A stretch of 64,000 nucleotides of DNA. It comes from Silene latifolia. Taxonomy: Eukaryota > Streptophyta > Magnoliopsida > Caryophyllales > Caryophyllaceae. Shown here piece after piece: positions 34,151 through 46,506 of this stretch. The position numbers were made by a program, and so were the translations under genes. The notes below the pieces were generated by a model. The model ran no database searches, was not told where the DNA came from, and worked only from the letters and a program-made list of their open reading frames with translations. The stretch is from positions 65,168,134-65,232,133 of the forward strand of contig NC_133537.1 in NCBI RefSeq assembly GCF_048544455.1, written 5' to 3'. Position 1 is the first letter of the stretch; every line of letters begins with the position of its first letter.

Positions 34151-34155
34151 AATTT

Positions 34156-34173
34156 TGGCGCCGTTGCCGGGGA
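34156..34173 (+). other. Element E primer-binding site
   Basis: TGGCGCCGTTGCCGGGGA, 5 bases after the LTR, complementary to tRNA-Asp. Confidence 0.93.
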
Positions 34174-34275
34174 GGCAATAGTCCTAATTTTAGTTGTTTT
34201 ATTTTTTGGTCTTTCTTAGTTTAAGGGACATCCGTTCCTTAAACTTTTCTTATATTCTTTTTGTAGTTTCATCTT

Positions 34276-35777
34276 ATGCGCAGGTCACAGGGTGGAGAAT
34301 TAGTACCGTTGAACCCTGAGCTTGAGAGATCCTTGCGCGAGCTGAGGCGAACACAAAGAGTATTACCGACAGAGGAAGAGCTGAGTACTCTGTCAAGCTA
34401 TCACGAGAACGATCTGTTCGAAGAAGACCCTGATATTCACCCGTTTCCACTTCTTCACCGAGACAGTTACTTCTCGGAAATTCCAGTCATGGCCGAGGAA
34501 GCAAGTATAGCTAGTTATTCGAGCCGACAACCAATAACTTATATAAGGGGTTCGAATTACCAGGAGATGCCAGTAAATTCGAACCAAAGCCTGCCTACAT
34601 TACCATGGTCGAGAGAAATCAGTTTGGTGGAGTCGCAAATGAAGATGCAAAGCAAGACATATGGAGACCTTTATTGACTCATTGCTCCATTCCCCCACCG
34701 GGGCGTGACCCAGGATCAAATCAAAGAGACCATGTTCATCTTCTCCCTTCGTGATGCTGCAAGGGAGTGGTATAGAGATTTGGACCGGACCGCTCAGGAG
34801 ATCACTGATTGGAATACATTGGCATTGGCGTTCTACAAGAAGTACTTTTCTGCTTCAAGGACGATCGCTATTAGAGCTCAAATCACGGGCTTTAAACAAG
34901 GGCCAGATGAGAATTTCCACGAGGCATGGGTCCGATTCAAGAAGTTAGTGCGAACCATACCGCATCATGGGTTCGAAAAGTGGAGTTTGTGCAATCATTT
35001 ATACAATGGGTTGTACGACGATCAGAGGGCCATTTTGGATGCTGCAGCCAACGGGAGATTTCTTTGAAAATTTGGGAGCAACTAAGGGGTGGAAGATCAT
35101 TGACGATCTAGCTACCCACAAGGCCGAGTATGGGAATTCGAGGGGAAACCAGAGAAGAGCTGCTGAATCCTCTTCTGTTCAGCCGCACTTGAGGCTCTCA
35201 CCGCGAGATTTGACAAGTATGAGCTAGGAGGAGCCTCTAAGGGTGGGATGTACCAAGTCAACGCTGTGTCGGACGGTCCTTTCGTCTGTGAAAGGTGTGG
35301 AGTTGAGGGCCATGTCTCGAAAAATTGCCCTAGCCCTTTTGAATCTTGTGCTGCCTTTCAACACTATAGGCAGACAAACACCTACTACGAGCCAAGCCAC
35401 CCAAACTTGAGTTGGAGGAGTCAAAATGTCCAAAATCCAACCCAACATCCGCAAAGAAGAACAACCATATGTGCCGCCTCATCAAAAGCAACAAGAATAT
35501 CGAAACCTCCTTATGTGCCGCAAAGCAACAACAATCACAGAATTCTGAATTTTCCGAGCTTAAGAATCTGTTGCTAAAGGAGTCCCAAGCAAGAGAGGCC
35601 GGGATGAAGCTACTGGAGAGCCAAATAGCTCAATTGGCTATCAAAAATAACACTCGAGCTCCCGGACACTTACCCACTCAACCCGAACAAAAGGAGACCC
35701 TAAATGCCATCACTTTGAGGAGCGGGTCCACCCTTGATGGTCCTGCCATGGTTGAGGATCTTTGTCGAGAAAGATGA
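34276..35777 (+). pseudogene. Element E gag, broken
   Basis: ATG at 34276. The frame runs with TGA at 34675-34677 and continues (DQIKETMFIFSLRDAAREWY, ITGFKQGPDENFHEAWVRFK, HHGFEKWSLCNHLYNGLYDD), then has frameshifts near 35060, 35190 and 35450. The zinc knuckle CERCGVEGHVSKNC (CX2CX4HX4C) lies near 35290-35330 and the ITLRSG linker near 35715. The Gag domain, knuckle and Gln/Asn-rich linker are in the usual order. At least one stop and three shifts make it non-functional. Confidence 0.85.
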
Positions 35778-35845
35778 GCCGAAATAAGTCAAGAGAAAGC
35801 TTCAACGAACAAATCAAAGAAAAAGACGTCTGCCAGGCATTTCAA

Positions 35846-35944
35846 TCGATCGACTGAAGTACCTAGTCGATCGACTGAAACACGGGTTCCAGGAGCTTCG
35901 AATGTGCAACCTTGATCGATCGATCGAGGAGGTTGGTCGATCGA
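35846..35944. repeat. Element E internal TCGATCGA pairs
   Basis: Between gag and protease: word starts at 35846/35867 and 35916/35937, each pair exactly 21 bp apart. They lie in sequence that would otherwise be coding in relatives. Confidence 0.9.
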
Positions 35945-36092
35945 CCAATATCACGCTGATGTTGAAGAGTTTCGTCCTTTAATGCCAAATAGTCTACGAG
36001 ACCACTTGTTTCGGGGAACCACCGTCCCGAAAATTTGGGGGGGCGTAACTGGAAAGTGCTAATGGGTCGATCCCGCTCTCAAGTTCGATCCG

Positions 36093-37331
36093 ATGACGGT
36101 CAATGGTTCTCATTTGAGACGGTTTGAGGAGGGGTCTAGCTTCAACAAAGAAAAGGTGACGGACTTTCAGCCTAAGTCCAAGGATACCGGCACACGCACC
36201 TTAGCCGCCTTACAGCCCCATATCCGGAGGGACTCGTGCCAACCAAAGAACAGGTATCTTTCAGTAAGTTTGAGAAAGTTATCCGTAGTTTAAATGTGCA
36301 AGTCCCCTTCCTTGAGTTAGTTAACCAAGTGCCAAAGATACAATAAATTCATGAAACAGTTGTTGTCAAAAAAAAATCGCTTGAACATGTTCACACCTTT
36401 GTTGCGTTAACTAAAGAGTCTTGCTCCTACTTGTCTCACACTGCGCCCCATAAGTTAGAAGACCCGGGCAGTTTTTCAGTTCCTTGTAGCATAGGTACCT
36501 TTTCTATCGAAAAGGCATTATGTGACTTAGGAGCTAGCATAAGTGTCATGCCCTTGAGTCTAGCTAGGAAGCTTAAGTTGACCAGGTTTGCAATAACTGA
36601 GATGACGGTTCAGATGGCTGACCGATCTGCGGTCGAGCCTATAGGAGTCCTAGAGGACATACCCGTCCAGATAGGGAAGTTTTTCTTCCCTGTTGACTTT
36701 GTTGTCCTTGACATGCCTGAGGATGACCATATTCCCATTATTTTGGGTAGGCCATTTTCGCACACCGCTGGTGCGATTATAGATGTCGGTCTAGGAACCT
36801 TGACTTTTAAAGTGGGAAAGCACTCTATTGTCTTTGCCCAGTAGGCTAAGAAAAAGGATCCCATGTGGCACTGTTACATGTAATACGGTCTCTGAAAAGA
36901 GATCGTACTTTGTACTTCCTGATATGCCTATTTCTATTCCTGTTGTAACCCCTCCGCCCCGGATTGGGAGCAAGAAGGAGGAAGAATCTGTTATTTTAGA
37001 TAATGCAGGAGCTGGTTTGGGGAAGAGCAAGCTGCAAGTTATTCCAGCCGCGAGAGAGCCTATCACTCAAAGAGGAGGTCTTGGATGCCTAAGCTATGGG
37101 ACCGATGAGGAAGTGGAAAATGAGCCAGCCAAGGTGAGATGGTCTGATTTGGAGTCTAACGATCCCAAGGAAGTCCTTGATTGGGGAGATGACGAAGCTG
37201 ATCAGCTGAGTTCTCCAACTGTTGAAGCTAAGAAGGGTGCAGCTGAAGAGATGAGCACCATTGAGGCTACCTCTAGTAGCCAGAAGCCGACGAAGTGGGC
37301 CATACCCTGGCCTTTTCTGATCAACTACTAG
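36093..37331 (+). pseudogene. Element E protease region, broken
   Basis: The linker (LELVNQVPK near 36317, broken by TAA near 36345) leads to the protease frame 36431-36844: EDPGSFSVPCSIG, active-site CDLGASISVMP and IPIILGRPFSHTAGAIID. TAG ends it at about 36842-36844; a +1 frame (36828-37331) carries the acidic tail with KVRWSDLESNDPKEV. It is homologous to A 1179-2219. RT and integrase are absent. Confidence 0.85.
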
Positions 37332-39566
37332 TTGATCAAAAGCTCTACAAACATTTTATTTGCTTTCGAACTATTTCCTATTGCTTTTTGTGTGCGCGAA
37401 AACTTCGCTTTTATTTTGTTTGCTTAGGATTTTCAAGTACTTTAAACTTCGTTCTGGGTTTTGCGCAATTTTGGGCGCATATCATTGTGCTTTTGCAGGT
37501 ATTTAGAGCTTATTAGCTCAAATCATTGAGCAATTACGAAGAAATAAGACACTGCAGCAGTGTTTTCAGTCGATCGACTGACGTACCTAGTCGATCGACT
37601 GAATTGCAGGTTTACAGAAGCTACTGTTCACGTCAACCTGGTCGATCGACTGATCTCAGTGGTCGATCGACTACCGCTGCTGCTATATTCGTTCACGACC
37701 TCTCCCCTGCTGTGTTTGGTCGATATGCGGACCTAAGGGAGTCTTCTACTCCACTTTATTTTCCGTCGAATTGTCTATTTCTTCTATTGTGTCACTTGTG
37801 CACAATTTTTACGCTTCAAAATTATTTTCTTCGGTCTTATGCGTGGTTTTTAATTGCCTTTTCAGGTCTTTATTGGTAGCACTGCTGGCTACTGAAACCT
37901 CCTAGCTCACGCTGGTTTGGGGAGGTTTCCTTTGCTGCGCTTAAAGTCTTGTGAGTTCCATATCTTTCCTTTATGTCTTGCTTATTTAATTTCTCGCAAA
38001 TTCCCGTTTCTCTTTTCTTCATCACATGATTTTGCACAATGGGGACATTGTGCGATTTGGTTTGGGGAAGGGTTTTGCGTCGCATATTTGCTTGCATTCA
38101 CGTTTACTTTCTTGCCTTGCATCGTTTATTTCATTTCTCATATATACAAGAAAATCAAAAAAAAAAAAAAAAAAAATTTGAAAAATTCCAAAAATTCCAA
38201 AAAATTTGCACGTTTATTTTAGCATATAGGTCGAGTCGGAACGGTAGTATTTCTATGATGATTTTGCTTTTGCACCTGTCTCGCCTAAGCCTGGCTAGAT
38301 TAACATGTTATTAGTAGAATCGTAAATGCATATCTACGAGTTTTCGTTGATTTATTTGCTGAACCTTAGACTTGACTTAGATTATTGGCAAGCTACATCA
38401 TTTTTCTGAGTTTTAGAGCCTATAACTGGTGACATTCATGACCGGTTTATCTAGGAACGTGAGTAGTACTCCTTATGAGACATGTTTCCTTAATTTGCAT
38501 GAATATGAATTCGATCTACTTAATACCTGTATGCATTCGGTCTGTGGTTTGTCGACACATGTGGTAGAGGTTTCCTTTTCTCATTTTGCCCATAAGCTCC
38601 ACACTGCCAAAAATATCCTTTTTTGTCCCATTTGCTACATCCTACATATAGCCTACCTCTGTCAAGCTAGTAGTCTGGTTTTTGGGATTGTTACTCGTTT
38701 TTGGTAGCCATTGCTCTTTTGAGATGAAGTTGGGAAGATGAAAAGAAGGAAAGAAAGAAATAAAAAGAAAAGAAAAATGAAAAAGATGAAAAAATGATTC
38801 GAAAAAAAAAAGAGAGTTCTCAGTCTTGTTAAGAAGGCGATCGATCGACGCCAATATAGTCGATCGACTGAAGTTCGAAGAGAAAAAGAAAAAGTCAATT
38901 CGCATAATTTAATCCTTATCTTTTGGCGTTTTTTGCTCCCATGTTTCATTTTTATCTTATGGAGAGTTTTATTGATTTGGTAGTTTGGAGATTGTGAGTT
39001 TTGTGCTTGTTATAGCACCGTTTCGTTTGATATTGAGCGAGAAGTTGGATGTTGCCACTTGGTTCCGTTTTGGTACTAGCTTGATCACCTGTACCCCCAC
39101 TTTACCATCAAATGTTTTGCCTCTTCTTACCCATACCTCACATATCCCATATATACCTCGGCATGTGTCATTGGTCATCTGTTTGGTTGGAATGCGTATG
39201 TACGGTCGTAGAGATCACTTTCATATTTTATTGATGGCATGTTTTCATGGGTCGTAGTTAGGTGAGAGTCTCTACAAATTAATTCTTCCTATCTTACATA
39301 TATATCACCTGTGCTCACTTGAGTGATTTGAGCGACCCGCGAGAGTCCAATTTGATAAGTCTCTATAGTCAACGGTTCAGCAATATTTTTAACGACTTTA
39401 TAATTCGTTTGCATGATTCACATTCCTGATTGATTGTTAGTTGTGCATTAAATTGGCTTAGGCTTTACTTGTTGCATTTCGCTCTGAGATTGAACTCGTT
39501 CCATTAGGTCATTAGATCGAGTCTAGTTCTTGCTTGGGGACAAGCAAGGTTTGGTTTGGGGAGATT
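37332..39566 (+). other. Element E non-coding 3' half
   Basis: No supported frame. It has TCGATCGA pairs at 37570/37591 and 37642/37663 (21 bp) and 38841/38860 (19 bp), an 18-A run at 38158-38175, and purine-rich stretches near 38735-38815. It has GGGACATTGTG near 38041 and GGGGACAAGCAAGGTTTGG near 39536 before the 3' LTR, the latter like the GGGACGAGCAAAGGTTCGG of A and B. Confidence 0.7.
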
Positions 39567-41077
39567 TGATGCGTGTCTAAAATACGATGTTTCACACTCT
39601 TTTCTACACGCATTTCGTAGCTCGGATGTGCAATATATGCCTATATTTCCCTATTTTCTTCTACTTTCGTGTTTTTGTACTTTATTGCAGAAATGTGAAG
39701 AATTCAACGGGAAATCAAGCCAAATCCGTCCCCGAGTGACCTGCATTGCAAATGACGTAAAGGAATTGCTTAAGGAACGAGCTTGGTGCGCAATCCAAGG
39801 CCCAAAAGACAAGTCCACGAGTTAAAAGAAGTCAAGTAGCGGCTAATGATCGATCGACCAGCCTTGTCGATCGATCGACCAATGCTCGGGTTCGAAGCTA
39901 CCGTTTTTGAGGGGCGGTCGATCGACCAGCCTTTTCGATCGATCGACCGGATTTCTATTTCAGACGAGAATTAGATGACCGTGAATCTTGAAGCCCGTGA
40001 AGTCTAGGTTTAGGAAATAAGTTGTTGCGTTGATTGCTATATAACGTAACAGAGAACATCAAGTTTGATATGAAGTTTTTATCTAAGTTTTACATCACAA
40101 TACAGTACTTTAAGTTTTAGTTTATTTCCGAGTAACTAGGGTTTGGGATATCGATTTTAGCATTGGAATTCTGCCTTTGTTCTTAATCTTTCCTCTGAAT
40201 TCTCGGTATTGATTCGCCTAATCTTAGTTTATTGTTTCGCTTTCATTATTAGTATAGAATTGATAGTTAGTGCCCCAAAGCCAATTATCATATTTTCGTT
40301 GTTGTTATTTACATTAAGCATGAATACAGTAATCGTTGTTAGTTCATTTGTTGTTTTTACCTTCACCATGAGTAGCTAAATCTTTAGTGCTAGGATGTAG
40401 GCGAATTATGGCATAGGTGGCATTAAATTAGGGAGATCTGTCTCGCGTGTTGGTCGATCGACTGACATTGCCAGTCGATCGACTGACCTCGTAGGGTTTT
40501 ACTCGTTTTAATTGAATTTAATCTTGTATTTGACGAGTTGAATGCATGCGACCAGTTAGATACCTATTTCGTGACTGACCCATTAGATCGAAAGATAGGG
40601 AAAGTTATTTGACCATCAATTAAATCGACTAGACTGTGCTAAGATCGAAAGATAGGTATAGTTTAGACCATTAGTCGCTTTTCAGGACGAAAGTTAGAAT
40701 TAGTAACATTAGGGACCTATAGCGAGATCGAGAGATGCTATTTGTTAAAGAGCGGACCGAGAGGACCTCTTTGTTTCCCGCCTTACCTAAGTTTGATTCA
40801 GACTGACTTAGTTTGCTGCCGCCGAAGCTATAATGACCCGACCATCCTAGTGCCTTTCTTTTATCGGTTAAATTCGTATTTTTAGTTTATTATCTTTGTT
40901 TGCTTTTAGTCTTAGACCAATTCAAACCAACCCCCATAATTGTTACCTTTGACTGATCATAAAACAACTAGAATTTACAACTGCCTCCTTGTGGTTTGAC
41001 CCTGTTACCACTAGCCTAGGTTAGTCTTAATAGGAAATTATAAATTTTATCTTTGGTACTCACAACGACGGGTATCA
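39567..41077 (+). repeat. Element E 3' LTR
   Basis: TGATGCGTGTC to GGGTATCA, then AAAGG. Word pairs at 39850/39871, 39918/39939 and 40454/40475, all 21 bp. TATATAA at about 40039-40045. Confidence 0.93.
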
Positions 41078-42129
41078 AAAGGCAAGAAAGGATTAATCTT
41101 ATCAAAATGCCCATGAGAGATTTCAAATAGAACCACCGTACTCCACTTGTCAGCAAGAGAAGGAGCATCATGCTTAAGACCATGAAATAAACCGTTAGTG
41201 TAAATATTATAATCATGAACGGTCTTAAATTGTTGGTATGAAAATTCTAAGTGGTAGGACTCATCAAAAATGGGGGGGGGGGGGGTGCATCCCACTTAAC
41301 CTCTATATTAGCATCACTAAGTCCTCTATCAACTTCGAATGGGTCAACTACATCCCATGTGAAAGGATTTTCAAAGGTTTCACATGTCTCGGGTAAAACC
41401 TCATCCGTTTCACTATGGTCGGGCCCAACATTATCCATGTTGAGTGTGTTATCTACTACAAGGTCAATGTTATCAACATGAGTCTCTAAATTTTCAATTG
41501 GAATGACATTAGGAGGACTTTTAAAAGAAAAAGTCGGACTATCATCATCGTCATCCAATAATTCAAAATCATTAGATTGAAAAGACTCACATTGGGGAGG
41601 TAGAAAGGCAAAATGAAAAAAGATATGCTCACATGGTCTCAGGTTTTCTTGAGAAAATTGTTCCAAACGAGCCTGTAACACTTTGAGCTCCTCTTGCATG
41701 CACCACACATTGTATTGGCGTGCTACCTCCCACATTTGACATTGGCTAGCCATGAAATCAAAGAAATGCCAAAGTTCTAGCCTGATCATGTAGTAGACAC
41801 TCCCATTACTCAAGTTTAGAGCCAATTCACGGGTCTCAAAATCCATGCCATCAAGCACGAAATGACACATGTAATCCCCATCAAGGACATGTCCAAGAGA
41901 GAGGATAATATTACAAAAATAGTAGAACCGGGTAACATAGTCATGAAAATGGTTCATCTTTGAGTTCGGGGACGAATACGTCAATCATTATGAAAGGCCG
42001 AGCTTTATTACCTACAAAATAGGCACTAAAACTACGAAGAAACCGTGAGAAGATCCCAGGAACAAGTGTTCCTCGAGACAAAATAAAACAAGATAAAATT
42101 CAATAACTAATTAGCAAACAAAACCGTGC

Positions 42130-42147
42130 TCCCCGGCAACGGCACCA
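42130..42147 (-). other. Element F primer-binding site
   Basis: Minus-strand TGGTGCCGTTGCCGGGGA, 5 bases from the LTR end GTATCA; one change from the tRNA-Asp complement. Confidence 0.88.
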
Positions 42148-42152
42148 AAATT

Positions 42153-43558
42153 TGATACGATTGTCGCAACCTAATCAAAGATAAATACCCTAGACACAAA
42201 TGAATGTAGTAATAGGGGTCGAACACAAGGAGATGGGAGTTTCTATATAAGTTGTTATGGGGTTAATTATATCTAGGTCAGTTGTCGATTGATTATATGA
42301 TTGGGTTTGTAAACAATAACAATAAAGGAAGAGTCTAGGGAGATCGGGTCACACATGCAAATTATGTAAATGCTCAAGTTAAACATAGGAGTTGATAAAA
42401 TTGTTAATTGTATAGGCTTAAGGACAACCACCTCTTGGCCTTATTATCAACCATAGGTCGGGTCCTAGAGAACTCTCGTTATGACTAGGTCGTCCTACTA
42501 ACACATATTTAGTCTAATTCAATTTCGTGCCTCTCGACTTATAAAAGTGAATTAATAAATTTAATCTAAGATTGTGATCATTTATCGAAGATTAACGATA
42601 CAATTCAAACATGTGAAAGAAACAATGAAATGATATTATAACATCCTAATTCAACAATTGTAAGAACTAGTTATGTATGGTTTCTCTTAATCCCTAGACA
42701 AAGTAAATTACTCTTGCATAATGTAAACTAAACTAATGACAAATGATAAAGTAAACATGATAATTAGCAAATAATGGAAATGACAAAGGGAATAACAAAA
42801 CAATACAAGAAATAGAATTACCTCAACAAAGGAAATGAAATTTGGAATTGAAGAAAAAAATACTTGAATGGAAATTGTAATAGAACTTTGAAATACTAAA
42901 GGAAATGTAAATAACAATAAGGAAATCTAACCTACATTTTATTCTAAAAACTAAGACTAAAACATATATAAAAGTGTGTGAAAAGAGGTGTAAGATGTGT
43001 ATAAGAAGTCTCAAATCAACACCCTTTATATAGGAGTAAAAGATGAAACGTAAATATTCAAGAGGGAGGTAACCCCAATCGGGGCCACGCCACCCTGATC
43101 GGGGTCGTGGTGATTTGGCTTATTTCACTTAAATCCGGCTTAAATTGTATAGAGAATTTGATGCTATGCCTTAATGCTCCATAATTCCTCCGGTTGAATG
43201 CTTCAAACGGAATCCTAAGCTTAGCATTCTCCACATGAACATGGACTTATCTTTTGGGCTTTATTTTGTATGATCATTTTCCATATCAACCCAAGCTTCA
43301 TACTTCTTACTCGGGCTTGGAAATTACCAAAATAACCTTCCGAGGTCATGCTTAGTCTTTTTAGCCTCGTGAACTCATATGCTTGTTACTTTGACGGGAA
43401 AAAGCTACTAAAAGCTTAATTTCCTACAAAACACAATGAAAACAAGCTAACACAACTAGAACACGAAATTAGCTCTTTAAATCACTAACATTAGTGAAAA
43501 TGATATGTAAAATAGAGCTAAAATAGGGGGTTAAAGTGTGTACAAAATGGACTTATCA
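42153..43558 (-). repeat. Element F 5' LTR
   Basis: Minus strand from TGATAAGTCC (43558) to CGTATCA (42153). Words CCCCAATCGGGG and CCCTGATCGGGG (43073-43104) are 20 bp apart. The TATA box CCTATATAAAGGG (minus strand, 43034-43022) lies about 40 bp downstream of them. Confidence 0.85.
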
Positions 43559-43563
43559 TATTA

Positions 43564-43971
43564 TTATTATTAAGTTTTTTTAAAAGCTTGTTTCCTTTTA
43601 AAAGCATGTTCTAAAAGAAATGTGAAGACACGTAAGTTGGATGGTTAGAAAAACCTATTATTATGATTAGCAACTATAATCGCACATTACAAATAGCATG
43701 CAAATACAAAATCAAGGATGATGCAAATAGCATATCACATTTACCATGCAATAAAATCAAAGATGACTCACTAAGTTTAGGGCTGGTCACTAGGCATATT
43801 TACCCATGCTAATTATTCTACCTCAACAGATTATTTAAACGTCTTCTAAGTGTTTCTAAGTGAATCTCTCATTTTAGTGATCTAAAAAAAATTCTATTTA
43901 ATTTTAATAAGTATCACCCAGGCGCGCTCCTCGTTAGGTAAACGAAGTTTAATTCTCGTTTACGGTCACAA
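43564..43971 (-). other. Element H leader remnant
   Basis: Non-coding sequence between the H2 PBS and the F insertion. It is AT-rich, with no frame or motif recognised. Confidence 0.5.
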
Positions 43972-43987
43972 GGTCGCTCTGATACCA
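43972..43987 (-). other. Element H primer-binding site
   Basis: Minus-strand TGGTATCAGAGCGACC, 2 bases after the LTR end GGGTTATAACA. Initiator tRNA-Met type. Confidence 0.85.
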
Positions 43988-43989
43988 AC

Positions 43990-46506
43990 TGTTATAACCC
44001 GGATTTTTAATGACTTAATTAAGAGATAAAAGCGGAATAAAACTAAGTCATTGCTATAAAAATAAACCCAGATCGTTATGGATCACTTACATATGACTAA
44101 ATAATTTAGTCGAGAGATTTAATTACAAATTTAAAACAACAATAAAAGTTCCTCTCAAAACCCAAAATGCCCTTGAAAGGTGTCTCCATCTAACTCGTCC
44201 TTGGTACTAGGAAAATATTTAAACAACAGTCATTGAGTGACAGAAACCTAACCATTCTCATATCATCACCTTACTCATTCAAAAGCAGGCATGCAGATAA
44301 AAATGGAATGCATAAATAAGAATCACATAAAGCATACATCACATAAGTTCTTTTATCACCACATTCTTGATATTCAAATGGTACAACCGTATTACTCAAA
44401 GATATTAAGAATCCATTTTAGTAATACAACAACACTTATAGAAAGTGAATACGACGTTAGGAACATGTGAACACCACAAGTATCAATCACAAAGCATGTG
44501 ACATCCTTATCTTGATCTCCGTTTATCATGCAGTAACATCATTCATCATATAATAATTTCATCGGTAAATCCAAACAGGCATCATGTGAGTAAAAACTGT
44601 AGTCATTTCTTTTAAAAACATTTATTTTCTTCACAAATAAGCACAGGACGTGACTACTAATGTCACACGCATACTCATGGCTTGCATCTCACATTAAGTA
44701 CGAATGTGAACATCAATCCCGCCAATCGCAATTGTCAAGGTCTGCACACGATCGCAACCGTGAAATAATAATTGCCAAGATATCTGAAAGGTAGTAAAGC
44801 TGATCAAGCTCCTGTCAATATATACGCATATACCTACTCCACAACTTCTTGGAACACGCAGCTTCTCAGTGGCAGCTGATCAACTACTATCCTAACGACA
44901 ATCCCTCCACACGCAGCTTTGGGATGCGCTGTCCATACTTGTATAGCATAAGCTTTTTAAGCATTCTGCCGTCACGTCGACCCCTAAACCTTACCAATGT
45001 AGCGCCCAACATGTAGCATGAATGACTTACGCATGTCTCATAGAGACAATGATACATCGCTATGCGGATCATTCCGCCATAACGATAATACACCGGCACT
45101 TGGCTCAGAGGTCCCATTCAAGGGGCATACCCAAGTAAACCGGAAGAGATACCATGGCTCAGAGGTCCCATTTAAGAGGCATAGACAGGATACTATTTAC
45201 TTACATACTGGTCTCAGCGGTCCCATTTAAGGGGCATGTCCCAGAGTGCCAGAAGCTTTCAAATAAGAACATAATTACACATAAATTCATCTTGATTTAT
45301 CTTTACTGAAATCTTTAGGATTTGGCAAATCCTAATTGAAATTTCTTATTTCTAAATTCGTTATTCAAGGAAAGGTATTTAGATTTCTACTATAACAAGC
45401 TTAAGTTTATTCTTCGTTTTTAAAGAGCTTATTCAATCTTCTTTTTAATAAAATATGGTTACATAATAAACATTTTATATAAATCATTTGAGAGTACTAA
45501 GTCATTTCAAATATTTTTACCTTACAAAATATAGAAGTAATATATTCTTAGATAAAAGACGTAAATCAAGTCAGACTTATTTATTAAATAACTTATCTTG
45601 CAAATTTGGAAAATGTTTAAATCATGTAAAACAATTTGGGTTTAAAAATGTTATTGAATGCTTTTGGTTTTTAAACCTTTTAAAAGAATTATTATCAAAC
45701 TTTAATATTTTAATAAAATTCGAAAGTTATTCTAGGCTTAACTAAATTTAAAGAGGAAAGGTATAATGCCAGTAGGCTAGTGGTTAAGAGCTAATCTGCT
45801 TTTACTCATTTAAAAGTTAACATCTCAATAAACTACGTACTATTTAATAAAGTAAATGCAAAAATCATGAGATAACATGTCAGAACATACATCACACAAC
45901 CGTAAATAAATGTAGCCAATCAAGATATTATTTAATTATATTTCCTAATCGTGTTTCTAGGTGAGAAAATAACACAAAGATAAATCACTTGTTATCATGT
46001 AATTTTAACATAAAAGTATAATAAATTAATCGTTTAACGAGTGCATATGTACATTTCATGCCATTATCATTACTTTAGCGGTCTAGTAATTCTAATCAAG
46101 TTTTAATAGTCAAACAAGTTAAGGAATTCATATTTAAACATATTCATTAACATGAGCATATCAAGTTTTGTAAAATTAAGGAGGGATAGAAGAAGGTCGG
46201 GTTACCGAAGTTAATGAAATAAGTGAATGTGCTTATTAATCCGATTTATCGATAATCAATCGTTATTAACAAAGTCACAAGTCCATCTTAATTCCGTCAT
46301 TATGGTCAAAGAAGTCCAAGTTTGAATTCCGTCAAGCAAAACTTGCATTACGAAAGGTCAAGTTAATAAATCGGGCCAAACCCGTATTACTTAAAAGAAA
46401 TAATGAGGATGGCATGAGTTAGAAAAACTCGGTTGAACAATCCCCAAATCGATTTAGGGATTTAGTCACCATAACTCACTTCCTCAATGGTTCCTGGTGA
46501 AATCTG
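43990..46506 (-). repeat. LTR H2, PBS-side part
   Basis: It matches H1 to about 45663, then continues with sequence H1 has lost. It lacks about 170 bp present in H1 near 22540-22710 (junction near 44727). Copia I interrupts it at 46507 with TSD ATCTG. Confidence 0.75.

Larger units (their letters stand above)
32631..41077 (+). mobile_element. Element E: Athila-like Gag-Pro element, complete
   Basis: LTRs 32631-34150 and 39567-41077, tRNA-Asp PBS, decayed gag and protease, long non-coding 3' half, polypurine tract GGTTTGGGGAGA before the 3' LTR, and TSD AAAGG (32626-32630, 41078-41082). The LTRs are about 98% identical by eye. No RT, integrase or ORF3. Size and content fit the TR-GAG class of non-autonomous elements. 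Confidence 0.93.
32508..41988 (-). pseudogene. Element F gag-like ORF, split by E
   Basis: The ATG at 41988 is the likely start, with a frameshift a few codons in; the main frame (ATG 41957) runs from MNHFHDYVTRF to about 41247. YVTRF, DGMDFETRELALNLSNG and FFDFMASQ match the gag-like ORF of B, and an acidic middle (DDDDD) follows. A C14 tract (G's at 41272-41285) shifts the frame; coding resumes to 41078, where E lies. Beyond E the frame continues through an aligned C-terminal motif (QEYGQLIRTL) to TGA at 32508-32510. E therefore inserted into a then-continuous ORF. Confidence 0.7.
31804..43558 (-). mobile_element. Element F: Athila-like element interrupted by E
   Basis: Minus strand: 5' LTR (43558-42153), PBS (42147-42130), gag-like ORF (41988 downward), the E insertion, the ORF end (to 32508), then 3' non-coding sequence to 31804, where the LINE begins. 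The 3' LTR is missing. F itself is inserted in H leader sequence (about 43559). There is no protease, RT or integrase. Confidence 0.8.

Noticed and set aside
38639..38949. Phe/Ser-rich minus-strand frames of 87-95 codons
   Set aside because: They come from an A/G-rich low-complexity stretch of element E read in antisense.
41251..41481. 76-codon plus-strand frame starting in a G-run
   Set aside because: It is the antisense of the F gag-like ORF and depends on the homopolymer length.
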